Notes: generated by a model from the letters alone, not told the origin. DNA of 32,361 nucleotides from Candidatus Parcubacteria bacterium (GCA_026395755.1 JAPLYC010000099.1:1-32361), one strand, 5' to 3'. Counted from the stretch's first letter, positions 1 to 9,464 are shown. Numbers and translations are program-made.

Positions 1-384
1 GCCTTTAAATTCAGAAGCATTCTGAAAATCAGGAGAATCAACATTAAAATACACGGGATTAAAAATCTGTTCTATCATTAAACGCTGATCACGTTTAGCT
101 CCAAACGGTCCTGACTTGCCGATATCATGGAAAAGACAAGCAAGCAATAATTCCTCTTTTTTAAATTTACTTTTATCTTTTTTATTTAAATCAGACCAAA
201 GCAGATCAATAACCTGAACCATTTTCACTGCGTCTTCAAAATGGGAATCCGGCATATTGGCCAATTCCACCAAACGTTCGTGAAGCTCTGGAAATTCCTT
301 GATATTAAAATCAATGGCTCTGAATTTTTCAAAAACATAATCAGCCTCTTTTTCGATTTTTTGAATTTTAGGTGACTCGTACAT
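1..384 (-). CDS. HD-domain protein (HDIG-like phosphohydrolase), C-terminus cut off by window edge
   Basis: Own translation from ATG at 384 (minus): MYESPKIQKIEKEADYVFEKFRAIDFNIKEFPELHERLVELANMPDSHFEDAVKMVQVIDLLWSDLNKKDKSKFKKEELLLACLFHDIGKSGPFGAKRDQRLMIEQIF... open to position 1. 'ACLFHDIGKSGP' is a typical HD metal-binding motif. Not in the ORF track. Confidence 0.8.
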   Translation of the reverse strand, partial: MYESPKIQKIEKEADYVFEKFRAIDFNIKEFPELHERLVELANMPDSHFEDAVKMVQVIDLLWSDLNKKDKSKFKKEELLLACLFHDIGKSGPFGAKRDQRLMIEQIFNPVYFNVDSPDFQNASEFKG

Positions 385-433
385 AATATTCTAATTAACT
401 TATAAACTAATTAACCATTTAACAAATCAACGC

Positions 434-1909
434 CTACTTTTCCGGTTTCATAGTCGGAAAAAAGACCACATTGCGAATTGAAGGCTGATTAGTCAAATAC
501 ATGAATAAACGGTCAATTCCGCCTCCATAACCGCCTGTAGGGGGCATACCGTGCTCCAGGGCGCGTATAAAGTCATCATCCAGCATCTGGGCTTCCTTAT
601 CCCCTGCCTCGCGCATTTTAACTTGTTCTTCAAAGCGTCGGCGCTGGTCAAGCGGGTCATTTAATTCGGAAAAAGCATTACCGACTTCTGCGCCCAAGAC
701 TAAAATTTGGAAACGTTCAGTGCGTTTGGGATGCTTAGGATCAATCTTGGCCAAAGGAGAAACTGCCACAGGATGATTAAATAAAATTGTCGGCTGGATA
801 ATATTTTTACGGATAAATCTTTTATAGGTACCGTCAATAATTCTGCCAAAATTATGAATTCCTTTTTGCATTAAGGCTTTCATTTCAGCAGCCAAATCTT
901 TGTCGTTTGTATTTAAAAATTCCAAAAGATCCTGGCTATAATCAGCTTTGTCCAAGTCTACGCCGGTTTTTTCTTTAAATATCTCGACATAATTAACTTT
1001 GGGCCAAGCGCCGCCAAAATCAACCTTGGCGCCCTGATAATCAAATTCCAGTGTGCCAAAAGTATTTTTGATTACTGTTTTATACATTTTTTCTAAAAAT
1101 TTCATCAAATCATTCCAGTCGGCGTAAGACCAGTAAAATTCAAAATCGTCAAACTCCTGTAAATGCTGGGGACTCATACCTTCATTGCGAAAAACCCTGC
1201 CGATTTCATAAACTTTTTCAAAACCGCCGACAATCAGACGCTTGAGGTGTAATTCCAAAGAGATGCGCAGATATAAATTAATATCCAAAGCATTATGATG
1301 AGTGATAAACGGCTCAGCCTCTGCGCCGCCGGGAATTTCTTCCAGAATCGGGGTTGCAACTTCCAGGAAATCGTTTTTGTCCATAAACTTTTTAAACTCC
1401 TGGATAAACCTGGTTTTCAATTTAAATAATTCCCTGACTTCCTGATTCATAATCAGATCCAGATACCTCTCGCGCAAACGAATTTCCAAATCTTGTAAGC
1501 CATGCCATTTTTCCGGCAAAGGACGGAGAGCTTTGCATAATAACACATACTTACTGACCAAAATTGAAATCTCACCTTTATGAGTTTTGAAAATTTCGCC
1601 TTCAACCCCGACAAAATCACCAATATCAAAATTCTTCACAAACCAATCATAAGTATCCTTGCCTATTTTATCTACCTGCAAAGCAATCTGCATTTTCTGG
1701 CTTTCATCCATTAAATGACAAAAGCAAAGCTTACCCATGTCGCGCATGGTCATCAGCCGGCCGGCGGTTTTAACCTTAGTCCCCTCTTTGGACTCAAAAG
1801 CTTTTTGCAGGCTGACTTTTTTATCAAACTTGGCAGGGTAAGGATTTATGCCTGAAGCTACAATTTGATTTAATTTTTCTATACGGACATTGCGTTCGTC
1901 TAGTGACAT
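434..1909 (-). CDS. lysS: Lysine--tRNA ligase (class II)
   Basis: Full-length LysRS-like protein: OB-fold N-terminus (TAGRLMTMRDMGKLCFCHLMD), motif 2 'EIGRVFRNEGMSPQHLQEF', C-terminal 'EHGMPPTGGYGGGIDRLFMYLTNQPSIRNVVFFPTMKPE'. Confidence 0.97.
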   Translation of the reverse strand: MSLDERNVRIEKLNQIVASGINPYPAKFDKKVSLQKAFESKEGTKVKTAGRLMTMRDMGKLCFCHLMDESQKMQIALQVDKIGKDTYDWFVKNFDIGDFVGVEGEIFKTHKGEISILVSKYVLLCKALRPLPEKWHGLQDLEIRLRERYLDLIMNQEVRELFKLKTRFIQEFKKFMDKNDFLEVATPILEEIPGGAEAEPFITHHNALDINLYLRISLELHLKRLIVGGFEKVYEIGRVFRNEGMSPQHLQEFDDFEFYWSYADWNDLMKFLEKMYKTVIKNTFGTLEFDYQGAKVDFGGAWPKVNYVEIFKEKTGVDLDKADYSQDLLEFLNTNDKDLAAEMKALMQKGIHNFGRIIDGTYKRFIRKNIIQPTILFNHPVAVSPLAKIDPKHPKRTERFQILVLGAEVGNAFSELNDPLDQRRRFEEQVKMREAGDKEAQMLDDDFIRALEHGMPPTGGYGGGIDRLFMYLTNQPSIRNVVFFPTMKPEK

Positions 1910-2001
1910 AGGGGTATAGTTTAGTAGTTTAATAGTTTATTGGTTTAATTGGTGATTGGTATATATTAATTTTAGCTAAAAAGCGGATAAAAGTCAAAAT
2001 C

Positions 2002-2030
2002 AAAAAAGGAGCAGTTTTAAGCTCCTTTTT
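2002..2030 (-). terminator. Rho-independent terminator downstream of greA
   Basis: Plus-strand AAAAAAGGAGC-agttttaa-GCTCCTTTTT. On the minus strand this is an AAAAAGGAGC...GCTCCTTTTTT hairpin with T-tract, 12 nt after the greA stop. Confidence 0.85.
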
Positions 2031-2041
2031 GGGTCTAAACT

Positions 2042-2509
2042 TTATTGAATTGATAAAACTTTGTATTTAATTAACCCTGCTGGAGCTTCCACTTCGACGC
2101 TCTCCCCTATTTTCTTGCCCAAAAAAGCCTGACCAATGGGTGATTCATTGGAAATCAAGCCCTGACTGGGATTAGCTTCGCTGGGGCCGACAATCGTATA
2201 TTTTTTAGTAGTGCTGTCAATCTTTACCTCGATAGTACAACCCACGGAAACACATTTTTTGGTGCCTAAACCGTTAGCAATAAGTTCAGCATTATTAAAC
2301 ACTTCTTCCAATTCTCGGATTTTTGCTTCATTCATACCCTGTTCATCCTTGGCTTCATGGTACTCGGCATTTTCAGATATATCCCCAAGTTTGACAGCTT
2401 CTTCGATTTTATCGCTAATCTCGCGGCGACGCACCGTCTTTAAATGGTGCAATTCCGCGGTAATTTTTTCCAAGCCTTCCTTGGTCAAATATTTCTTGTC
2501 TTCTGACAT
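2042..2509 (-). CDS. greA: Transcription elongation factor GreA
   Basis: 155 aa; 'YLTKEGLEKITAELHHLKTVRRREISDKIEEAVKLGDISENAEYHEAKDEQGMNEAKIRELEEVFNNAELI' and 'NPSQGLISNESPIGQAFLGKKIGESVEVEAPAG' are classic GreA. Confidence 0.97.
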   Translation of the reverse strand: MSEDKKYLTKEGLEKITAELHHLKTVRRREISDKIEEAVKLGDISENAEYHEAKDEQGMNEAKIRELEEVFNNAELIANGLGTKKCVSVGCTIEVKIDSTTKKYTIVGPSEANPSQGLISNESPIGQAFLGKKIGESVEVEAPAGLIKYKVLSIQ

Positions 2510-2682
2510 TTCGTTGTAATTAAAAATTAAAACTTAGAATATCTGTTTGGATATAATAATTTATAAAATACCAAAAGCGTTTGTTTGTGTCAAGTGGATA
2601 AAGTTAAACGTTATTCGATTAACGGTCTCGGTTAACGTTTCGTTTTCCGTCTAACGTACTACGAAACGTCAAACAATACCGA

Positions 2683-4626
2683 TTAACGATTTTCGATTAA
2701 CGATTTTTTATAGACATTAAAGTACCAATTTAAAATATCGTAGGTAATGGGCACAGAAACGGCGCTACCTTCTCCGCCTTCTTCAACTAAGACTGTAATG
2801 GCCACCTCCGGATTATCAAATGGTGCAAAGCCGGTAAACCAGGCGTGATTTGGTTTATCAGAACTCCACTGAGCCGTCCCCGTTTTTCCGGCCACCGCAA
2901 CGTTCAGACTATTCAAATATTGTGCGCTGCCCAAAGTCACAGTCTGACGCATGGCATTTCTGACAATATTCATATTCTGAGGACTGATAAAATCCTGATG
3001 GATAATTTCCGGCAAAATGATCTGGCTTGAATTTTGATCCTGAAAAATTTCTTTAACCAAATGCGGTCGATACAATATCCCGCCGTTTGCCAAGGCTGAA
3101 GTATAATTTGCAATCTGCAAAGGATTGACTAAAAGATCACCCTGTCCGATAGCCATATGGTATGTATCTCCGATAAACCACTCTTGATTTTTGGTCTTAA
3201 GTTTCCATAAAGGATCAGGCACCAACCCGGCTGTTTCACCAGGCAGGTCAATACCTGTTTTATCACCAAAGCCGAACAATTTAAGATATTTTGCCATTCC
3301 CTCCGGACCCAAGCCCTGGAAATCCTTATAACCGCCGCCAATAATATAAAAAAAAGTATTAATTGACCAGGCTATGGCATTATATACATTAGTGGCGCCG
3401 TGTCCGCCGGCTTTCCAGTCAGGAAAGAACCAGCGGTCATTAAGTAATAATCCGCCAGTACTCATAAAAGTAGTCTTGTCGGTAATTAATTTATCCTGCA
3501 AAGCTCCTGATGCATAAACCATTTTTATAGTGGAGCCCGAAGGATATTCGCCTTTTATGGCCCTATCAAATAACGGATTGTCCTCGTTAGCTAATAATTT
3601 ATTATATTCCTCCGTGGAAATCCCGCCCGCAAATAAATTATTGTCATAATCCGGCCAGGAAATTAAACTTAGCACGTCCCCATTTTGCGGATTAATCATA
3701 ATCACACTGGCCTTTTTTTTGCCGTATTTTTTTAAATCAGCTTGCAAAATTTCCCTGATTTTATTTTGGACCTGCTGATCAATGGTTAAAATTAAATTTT
3801 TGCCATTTTCAGGCTCCTGGTAATAAAGCACTTTTTTCTCATGACCGGCAACATCAACTTCAATTCCTTCCTTGCCATACTTGCCCCTTAAAATCGGCTC
3901 AAAGCTGGCTTCCACGCCGGTCTTGCCCAGATAATCACCAAGCAAATAACCTTCATTGTTCTTGGCGGCAAATTCCGCCTCGGTGATTTTTCCTTCATAG
4001 CCCAAAATATGAGAAAATGAATTCCCGTAAATATATTGCCGCTCATATCGAGTTTCGATATAAAGCCCGGGAACACTTTTGGCTTTAATCATGAGAAGCA
4101 TGGACTGTTCATAATCAATATCTTCTTTAACTGCCAGAAGATACTTAAAATTTTTCGGATATTTTTGCATTATACTGATAATATCCTGGGCATTTATACC
4201 TATTGTCTCGGCAATTTTATTTATCTGTTCCTGACGGGTCGTTTCGTTTAAGGCTAAATCCTTAGGCATAATCAAGGCATCAAAGAAGGGTACGTTTTTA
4301 ACCAATTGGCGTTTTTGCGAATCGTAAATCAAACCCCGATCAGATAACAAGGCTTTTTCTCGGGTACGGTTGGTATCAGCGATTGCGCTATAATAATCGC
4401 TTTTAATAATCTGCAGGTAAAAACTTTTTACTAAAAGTAAGCCCATGCCCAAACCCAAAAGAAGTAGAAAAAAATTAATCTTTTTATCCGATAAGTACTT
4501 ACCCAGGAAAGTGGCACCGGTTTGAGTGCCTCCGAGGTCTCCATTATCGTGATTTTGATTAAAAAATAAAAAATCATCTATTTCCGTACTGGCACGATAT
4601 TCTCTTTTAACTATTAATTCAATCAT
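2683..4626 (-). CDS. mrdA: Penicillin-binding protein 2 (transpeptidase of the elongasome)
   Basis: N-terminal TM, PBP dimerisation region, active-site 'YPSGSTIKM' (SxxK) and 'AGKTGTAQW' (KTG). Adjacent to mreDCB. Confidence 0.93.
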   Translation of the reverse strand: MIELIVKREYRASTEIDDFLFFNQNHDNGDLGGTQTGATFLGKYLSDKKINFFLLLLGLGMGLLLVKSFYLQIIKSDYYSAIADTNRTREKALLSDRGLIYDSQKRQLVKNVPFFDALIMPKDLALNETTRQEQINKIAETIGINAQDIISIMQKYPKNFKYLLAVKEDIDYEQSMLLMIKAKSVPGLYIETRYERQYIYGNSFSHILGYEGKITEAEFAAKNNEGYLLGDYLGKTGVEASFEPILRGKYGKEGIEVDVAGHEKKVLYYQEPENGKNLILTIDQQVQNKIREILQADLKKYGKKKASVIMINPQNGDVLSLISWPDYDNNLFAGGISTEEYNKLLANEDNPLFDRAIKGEYPSGSTIKMVYASGALQDKLITDKTTFMSTGGLLLNDRWFFPDWKAGGHGATNVYNAIAWSINTFFYIIGGGYKDFQGLGPEGMAKYLKLFGFGDKTGIDLPGETAGLVPDPLWKLKTKNQEWFIGDTYHMAIGQGDLLVNPLQIANYTSALANGGILYRPHLVKEIFQDQNSSQIILPEIIHQDFISPQNMNIVRNAMRQTVTLGSAQYLNSLNVAVAGKTGTAQWSSDKPNHAWFTGFAPFDNPEVAITVLVEEGGEGSAVSVPITYDILNWYFNVYKKSLIENR

Positions 4627-5147
4627 CTTTTTACCAATATTGTTAAATTTAACTTTTTAAATATAGCTTTGGCCAAAACAAATATCAGACTCATTAAAAT
4701 TAAATTGTTTATAATCTGCCAGATAAAATTTGCCAACCAGACCCAATCAAGGCCGATATATATTCTTGAAATTCCCAAGAAATAGAAAATTAAATTTATT
4801 ATTGTCAATAATAAGGAAAACGCGACAGTGCTTAAAATAATCAGGATTAAATTGGTGGCAAACGTAAAATTTATAAAAATTTGCCTATGGAGATAATCAA
4901 CCATAAAAATAATAATCAGATATATAATAATATAGCTGGGAAACGGCAAATACGAATAAAAATTAGCCAGTAGGCCGATAAAAAGTGCAAAAGCAAAACC
5001 CCAGTTTAAGCCCGAAACGAAAGTAATAAACACCAAGAAAACCACTAATAAATTCAGCCGTTCCGGCGGAATAAAAGCGATAAAAACGCTCTGGCTCAAA
5101 AAAACCAAAACCAAGGACAAGAAAAAACAATAGAAATACTTAAGCAT
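4623..5147 (-). CDS. mreD: Rod shape-determining protein MreD-like integral membrane protein
   Basis: 174 aa, highly hydrophobic with several TMs. Located between PBP2 (4-nt overlap) and mreC, as in canonical mreBCD-mrdA operons. Confidence 0.8.
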   Translation of the reverse strand: MLKYFYCFFLSLVLVFLSQSVFIAFIPPERLNLLVVFLVFITFVSGLNWGFAFALFIGLLANFYSYLPFPSYIIIYLIIIFMVDYLHRQIFINFTFATNLILIILSTVAFSLLLTIINLIFYFLGISRIYIGLDWVWLANFIWQIINNLILMSLIFVLAKAIFKKLNLTILVKR

Positions 5148-5150
5148 CTT

Positions 5151-5957
5151 TTATTGGTTAGGAATTATAACAGCTACGATAGAAATTTCATTATAAGCAA
5201 TCAACGGATTAATGGTAGCAGATTGAAACAGCTCGCTGCCCTGACTGATTATACGGTTAATTTTTCCAATTAAAAGACCTCTGGGAATATTAGCTTCAGT
5301 TCCGGAAGTTATAATAAAATCCCCTTCATTAATTAATATATCTTGAGGAATATAATTAACCTTTAAGCTTAAACCATATTCACCTTCCGCCAAACCATTT
5401 GTTTTATTGCTGGATTCCAGACTGATAGCGAGCTGACTCATTTTATCATTTAAAAGTAAGACGGTTGACATATAATCCTTGGTATCAATGATTTTACCGA
5501 TAATAATACCCCGATCTACCACGACAGCAAAGCCGTCCCTGACTCCGTCTTGAAAACCCTTATTTATAATTAGGGAATTAGCTTTATTCGTATCTTTGCC
5601 AATGACAGCCGCTAAGACAGTATTATAATTTTTATCTTCCTTGAAATTAAGAATAGTCCGTAATTTTTCATTTTCCACCTGATAAGCCTTTAGCTGACTA
5701 TTATCATAGTTTAATTGATTGAGCTGCTCCTTTAATTCAGTATTTTCCTTTTTTAAATTTTGGGCGTCCTGATAATTAATAAACGAGTATTTTAATTTGG
5801 TTAAAAAATTAAAAGTATTGCCCTGAGCCATCCCCATGACATTAAAAAAATTATCTTCAAAAATTCTTAAAACTCCGAGATAATGGAAAAAAATAAGCAG
5901 TATGATAACTGCTATGATATAAAATTTAATTAAACGATTTTTACGTTCAACTAGCAT
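5151..5957 (-). CDS. mreC: Rod shape-determining protein MreC
   Basis: N-terminal TM, coiled coil (LKKENTELKEQLNQLNYDNSQLKAYQVENEKLRTILNF), MreC beta domain 'NKGFQDGVRDGFAVVVDRGIIIGKI...LLLNDKMSQLAI'. Confidence 0.92.
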   Translation of the reverse strand: MLVERKNRLIKFYIIAVIILLIFFHYLGVLRIFEDNFFNVMGMAQGNTFNFLTKLKYSFINYQDAQNLKKENTELKEQLNQLNYDNSQLKAYQVENEKLRTILNFKEDKNYNTVLAAVIGKDTNKANSLIINKGFQDGVRDGFAVVVDRGIIIGKIIDTKDYMSTVLLLNDKMSQLAISLESSNKTNGLAEGEYGLSLKVNYIPQDILINEGDFIITSGTEANIPRGLLIGKINRIISQGSELFQSATINPLIAYNEISIVAVIIPNQ

Positions 5958-5961
5958 ATTT

Positions 5962-7014
5962 TTAGCTTGATTCTTCAGAAGTTGAAGAAACGGCTACATT
6001 TTTTAGCAGCTCAATATTATCCAATAAATAACCGGTGCCGCGCACCACTGCAGTTAAGGGATCATCCGCAACATAAACTGGAATCTGTGTTGCCTGAGAA
6101 ATTGCCTGGTCCAAGCCTTTAAGCAAAGCGCCGCCGCCGGTCAAAAGGATACCTCTTTCATAAATATCAGCCACCAATTCCGGCGGGGTTACTTCCAGGG
6201 TAGCCTTAATATTATCGATTATTAAACGTACTGATTTGCCCAAAGCTTCCCTGATTTGCTCATCATTGACAATGATTTCTTTAGGTAAGCCGGTAATCAA
6301 ATCACGACCGCGCATTTGAGCTTCTAATGGCTGCCTTAATTCAGCAGCTGAACCAACCTTAATTTTAATTTCCTCAGCCACTTTTTCACCCAATAAAAGA
6401 TTAAACTTATTACGCGCATACTGAACAATATTTTTGTTCATCTCATCTCCGGCAATTTTTATTGATCTCCAGGTAACTGTACCTCCCAGGGAAATAACAG
6501 CTATTTCGCTCGTACCTCCGCCAATATCAATAATCATATTGCCGACTGCTTCACTAATGGGCAAACGACAGCCTATTGCGGCAGCCATGGGCTCTTCAAT
6601 TAAATATACGCGCCTGGCTCCTGCTGACAAGGCTGCGTCTTCAACAGCTTTTTTTTCTACTTCAGTCACATCCAAAGGGATTCCGATTACCACTCTGGGA
6701 CGAAACAGCCAGCTAAAATGACCCTGATTTATCTTATCAATAAAGTATTTAAGCATTTTCTCAGTTACTTCAAAATCAGAGATTACACCGTCTACCAATG
6801 GCCTGACCGCTGAAATATAACTGGGTGTTTTTCCCACCATTTTTCTGGCTTCATCTCCGACAGCTAAAATCTGACCATTTTTTTGATTAATGGCTACTAC
6901 TGAGGGCTCGTTGATAACAATACCTTTTTCCTTAACATAAACCAAGGTATTTGCTGTACCCAGGTCAATACCCACATCTTTGGAAAATTTTCCTAAAAAA
7001 CGGTCAAAAATCAT
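5962..7014 (-). CDS. mreB: Rod shape-determining protein MreB (actin-like)
   Basis: 'FSKDVGIDLGTANTLVYVKEKGIVINEPSVVAIN', 'NMIIDIGGGTSEIAVISLGG', 'GILLTGGGALLKGLDQ'. Confidence 0.97.
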   Translation of the reverse strand: MIFDRFLGKFSKDVGIDLGTANTLVYVKEKGIVINEPSVVAINQKNGQILAVGDEARKMVGKTPSYISAVRPLVDGVISDFEVTEKMLKYFIDKINQGHFSWLFRPRVVIGIPLDVTEVEKKAVEDAALSAGARRVYLIEEPMAAAIGCRLPISEAVGNMIIDIGGGTSEIAVISLGGTVTWRSIKIAGDEMNKNIVQYARNKFNLLLGEKVAEEIKIKVGSAAELRQPLEAQMRGRDLITGLPKEIIVNDEQIREALGKSVRLIIDNIKATLEVTPPELVADIYERGILLTGGGALLKGLDQAISQATQIPVYVADDPLTAVVRGTGYLLDNIELLKNVAVSSTSEESS

Positions 7015-7072
7015 ATTGATACTAATTTGCTAATCCGCTACTAATCTACTAATTATCGGTAGATATGTATCT

Positions 7073-8332
7073 TTATATTTTAATAATTTTATTTATATGT
7101 TTTTCCAATTGATCAAATTTAACTAATTCTACTTTATCAGAATTGCGTAATTTAACTTCAATACTGTCTTGTTCAAGCGTCTTGGGGCTTAAAACCAGTC
7201 TGATGGGCAAACCCAGTAAATCACTGTCATTAAGCTTTAGCCCGGCTGATTCATCACGATCATCATATAATACTTCAAAACCAGCTGTAATTAGGCCATT
7301 ATATAGCTCTTCAGCTTTTTTGGCAAGTTCCTTTTCCGCTTTTAAAGATATCAAATGAATCTGGAAAGGAGCAACCGCGAGTGGCCAAATTATGCCTTTA
7401 TCATCATGATGTACTTCGACAATAGTTCCCATTAACCGGCTTAAACCAATGCCGTAACAACCCATGATCACTTCCCTATCTTGGCCCTCCTGATCTTTAT
7501 ATTTTAATTCAAACGGCGCAGAATATCTGGTTTTTAACTTAAAAATATTGCCAACTTCAATGGCCTTGGCTTCTTTAAAATCTTTCAGGCTCAAATTACA
7601 GCTTTGACATTTTGTTATTTCATCGATCACCTCCTTGTTATAGGCGATTTTACATTTTGGGCAGATATAAATAATGTCTTCGCCAGCCTGAGTTATTGTC
7701 TGAAATTCATGAGAATATTTAGAAAAAGTACCTCCCAAAGCAAAGGTCAAATAAGTCTCCTGGCCAATACCGCAGCGTTTAAAAATATTAAAATAGGCCT
7801 GTTTTGCCTGTTCATAGTATTCATCCAGATCTTTTTCATCCAAATGAAAGGAATACAAATCTTTCATTAAAAACTCCCGGCCTCTTAATATCCCGGATTT
7901 AGAACGCAATTCCATGCGAAATTTATTCTGAAACTGATAAATATATACTGGTAAATCCTTGTACGAATTAATAAATTTTTTTAGCAAGGGCACAACAACT
8001 TCTTCATGAGTAGGACCCAGGGCAAATTCATGGCTGCCGGAATCAGTAACTTTATACAAATCATCCATACCGCTCCAGCGGCCTGTTTTTTCCCAATTTT
8101 CCTTAGGCTGTAAGGACGGCATAACAATTTCCTGACCTCCAATTGCGTTTATTTCTTCTCTAATTATCTGCTCGATTTTATTTATAACCCGCAATCCCAG
8201 GGGTAACAAAGTGTAAACTCCCGCCATAAGTTTATCGGTATAGCCGCCTTTAATCAAAAGCTGAGCATTAATGCTTTTTTCTTCGGCAGCAATTGATTTT
8301 AAAGTTTTGGTAAATAAGAAAGACTGTTTCAT
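7073..8332 (-). CDS. proS: Proline--tRNA ligase, short form lacking the INS editing domain
   Basis: 419 aa class II aaRS: 'GVYTLLPLGLRVINKIEQIIREE', 'ALGPTHEEVVVPLLKKFINSYKDLPVYIYQFQNKFRMELRSKSGILRGREFLMKDLYSFH', 'MGCYGIGLSRLMGTIVE'. Only a short CxxC...CxxC segment lies where INS normally sits. Confidence 0.95.
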   Translation of the reverse strand: MKQSFLFTKTLKSIAAEEKSINAQLLIKGGYTDKLMAGVYTLLPLGLRVINKIEQIIREEINAIGGQEIVMPSLQPKENWEKTGRWSGMDDLYKVTDSGSHEFALGPTHEEVVVPLLKKFINSYKDLPVYIYQFQNKFRMELRSKSGILRGREFLMKDLYSFHLDEKDLDEYYEQAKQAYFNIFKRCGIGQETYLTFALGGTFSKYSHEFQTITQAGEDIIYICPKCKIAYNKEVIDEITKCQSCNLSLKDFKEAKAIEVGNIFKLKTRYSAPFELKYKDQEGQDREVIMGCYGIGLSRLMGTIVEVHHDDKGIIWPLAVAPFQIHLISLKAEKELAKKAEELYNGLITAGFEVLYDDRDESAGLKLNDSDLLGLPIRLVLSPKTLEQDSIEVKLRNSDKVELVKFDQLEKHINKIIKI

Positions 8333-8721
8333 ATTTTTATACTAGGCTTTGATTTATAACTTATAAAAAATATTTCCAGCAGGGCTAAGGCCAATATTAA
8401 CAAGGCAATATATTTGCCAACCAACAAATTCATGCTGTTTAAATATAAGCAAATAATAATGAGCAGAGAAAACCAAATCCCCTGCCGAAACGAAGCGGTT
8501 ACTTTTTTGAAAATCAATTTATCGCTGGTAAACAAAATTCTGAAAATAAGTCCAAAAATGGCGAATGTGCCGACTAAAGCCAAAAATAAACTCAGATAAA
8601 AAAAGATCAGCGCCAGGATGCCTCCGGCCAGAGGATCAAAAAATAAAATCATCGCCCCCAACGCCAAATAACAGGCAATAGTGGCAATCAGCATGAGAAT
8701 GATATAGCTGCGTAAGGTCAT
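8329..8721 (-). CDS. Small polytopic membrane protein, unknown function
   Basis: 130 aa with about four hydrophobic segments. Stop overlaps the proS start by 4 nt (8329-8332). Confidence 0.7.
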   Translation of the reverse strand: MTLRSYIILMLIATIACYLALGAMILFFDPLAGGILALIFFYLSLFLALVGTFAIFGLIFRILFTSDKLIFKKVTASFRQGIWFSLLIIICLYLNSMNLLVGKYIALLILALALLEIFFISYKSKPSIKI

Positions 8722-8809
8722 ATAAATATTAAATTATTAATAACATAATATTAACATAAAAAATCTATCTTGACAATAAATAGATTTTAGCTAAATTTAG
8801 ATAAAATCT

Positions 8810-9100
8810 TTAAATAATTAACCTGATATTTTTAATAAATTCCGCGCCAGCTTTGTCATTAAGCTCTGCTATGATCCTGGACTTTTTGAAATTTATTTCC
8901 TGACTCATGGCGCTGCTTAAGCAGGCTACGTTTAAGATATAATTTTTGAGATATAATGGCCTTACTTTCCTGGCTATTTCCTGACCAAATTCCCTTATTA
9001 TAATTTTGGAAAATTCCTCAATTATTAAAGCAGAGCCGACTTGCCTGGCCAGCCCTGATTGCTTGATACGTTTTGATAATAAGTTCTTGATGCTATCCAT
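8810..9100 (-). CDS. DUF721 / DciA-like protein
   Basis: 96 aa; 'IKNLLSKRIKQSGLARQVGSALIIEEFSKIIIREFGQEIARKVRPLYLKNYILNVACLSSAMSQEINFKKSRIIAELNDKAGAEFIKNIRLII' matches the DUF721/DciA pattern by eye. Confidence 0.65.
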   Translation of the reverse strand: MDSIKNLLSKRIKQSGLARQVGSALIIEEFSKIIIREFGQEIARKVRPLYLKNYILNVACLSSAMSQEINFKKSRIIAELNDKAGAEFIKNIRLII

Positions 9101-9221
9101 ATATATTTCGTTTATCGTGATATGGTATCGACATTCGTTTCGGAAATCGATAAACGTATAACGTGACGATTGCGTTTTACGAAAAACGTAACGTTAACCG
9201 AAACCGTTTACCGTCTTACGA

Positions 9222-9464
9222 TTACTTTTGCGGGGCGGGATTCACTGGTTGGCTTGGGACAGTTTGTGCCGGCTTTACCTGGTTTAAAATACGATTAATT
9301 GCCTGAGCCAAAACTAAATCATCAGTTTTTAATTTGCTAATTTCATTCTGCAGCGCCATATTATTCCATAATAAAAAACCATTGGAAGCAATCAGAATGC
9401 CGAGGATAAAAATAATCACTAATTGCAACCAATTAAATTTTTGACTTCTATTCTTTAAAATCAT
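9222..9464 (-). CDS. Small single-pass membrane protein with Pro-rich C-terminus
   Basis: 80 aa; TM 'LQLVIIFILGILIASNGFLLWNN', tail 'QVKPAQTVPSQPVNPAPQK'. Sits downstream of the LamG gene on the same strand. Confidence 0.6.
   Translation of the reverse strand: MILKNRSQKFNWLQLVIIFILGILIASNGFLLWNNMALQNEISKLKTDDLVLAQAINRILNQVKPAQTVPSQPVNPAPQK

Noticed and set aside
2211-2519. 102-aa plus-strand ORF
   Set aside because: Fully antisense to greA, whose minus-strand product is unmistakable; no recognisable motif or start context.
2683-7014. Possible cellulosome or full elongasome novelties in the mre region (no rodA adjacent)
   Set aside because: Absence of rodA from the local operon is common, and it may lie outside the window; not worth a claim.
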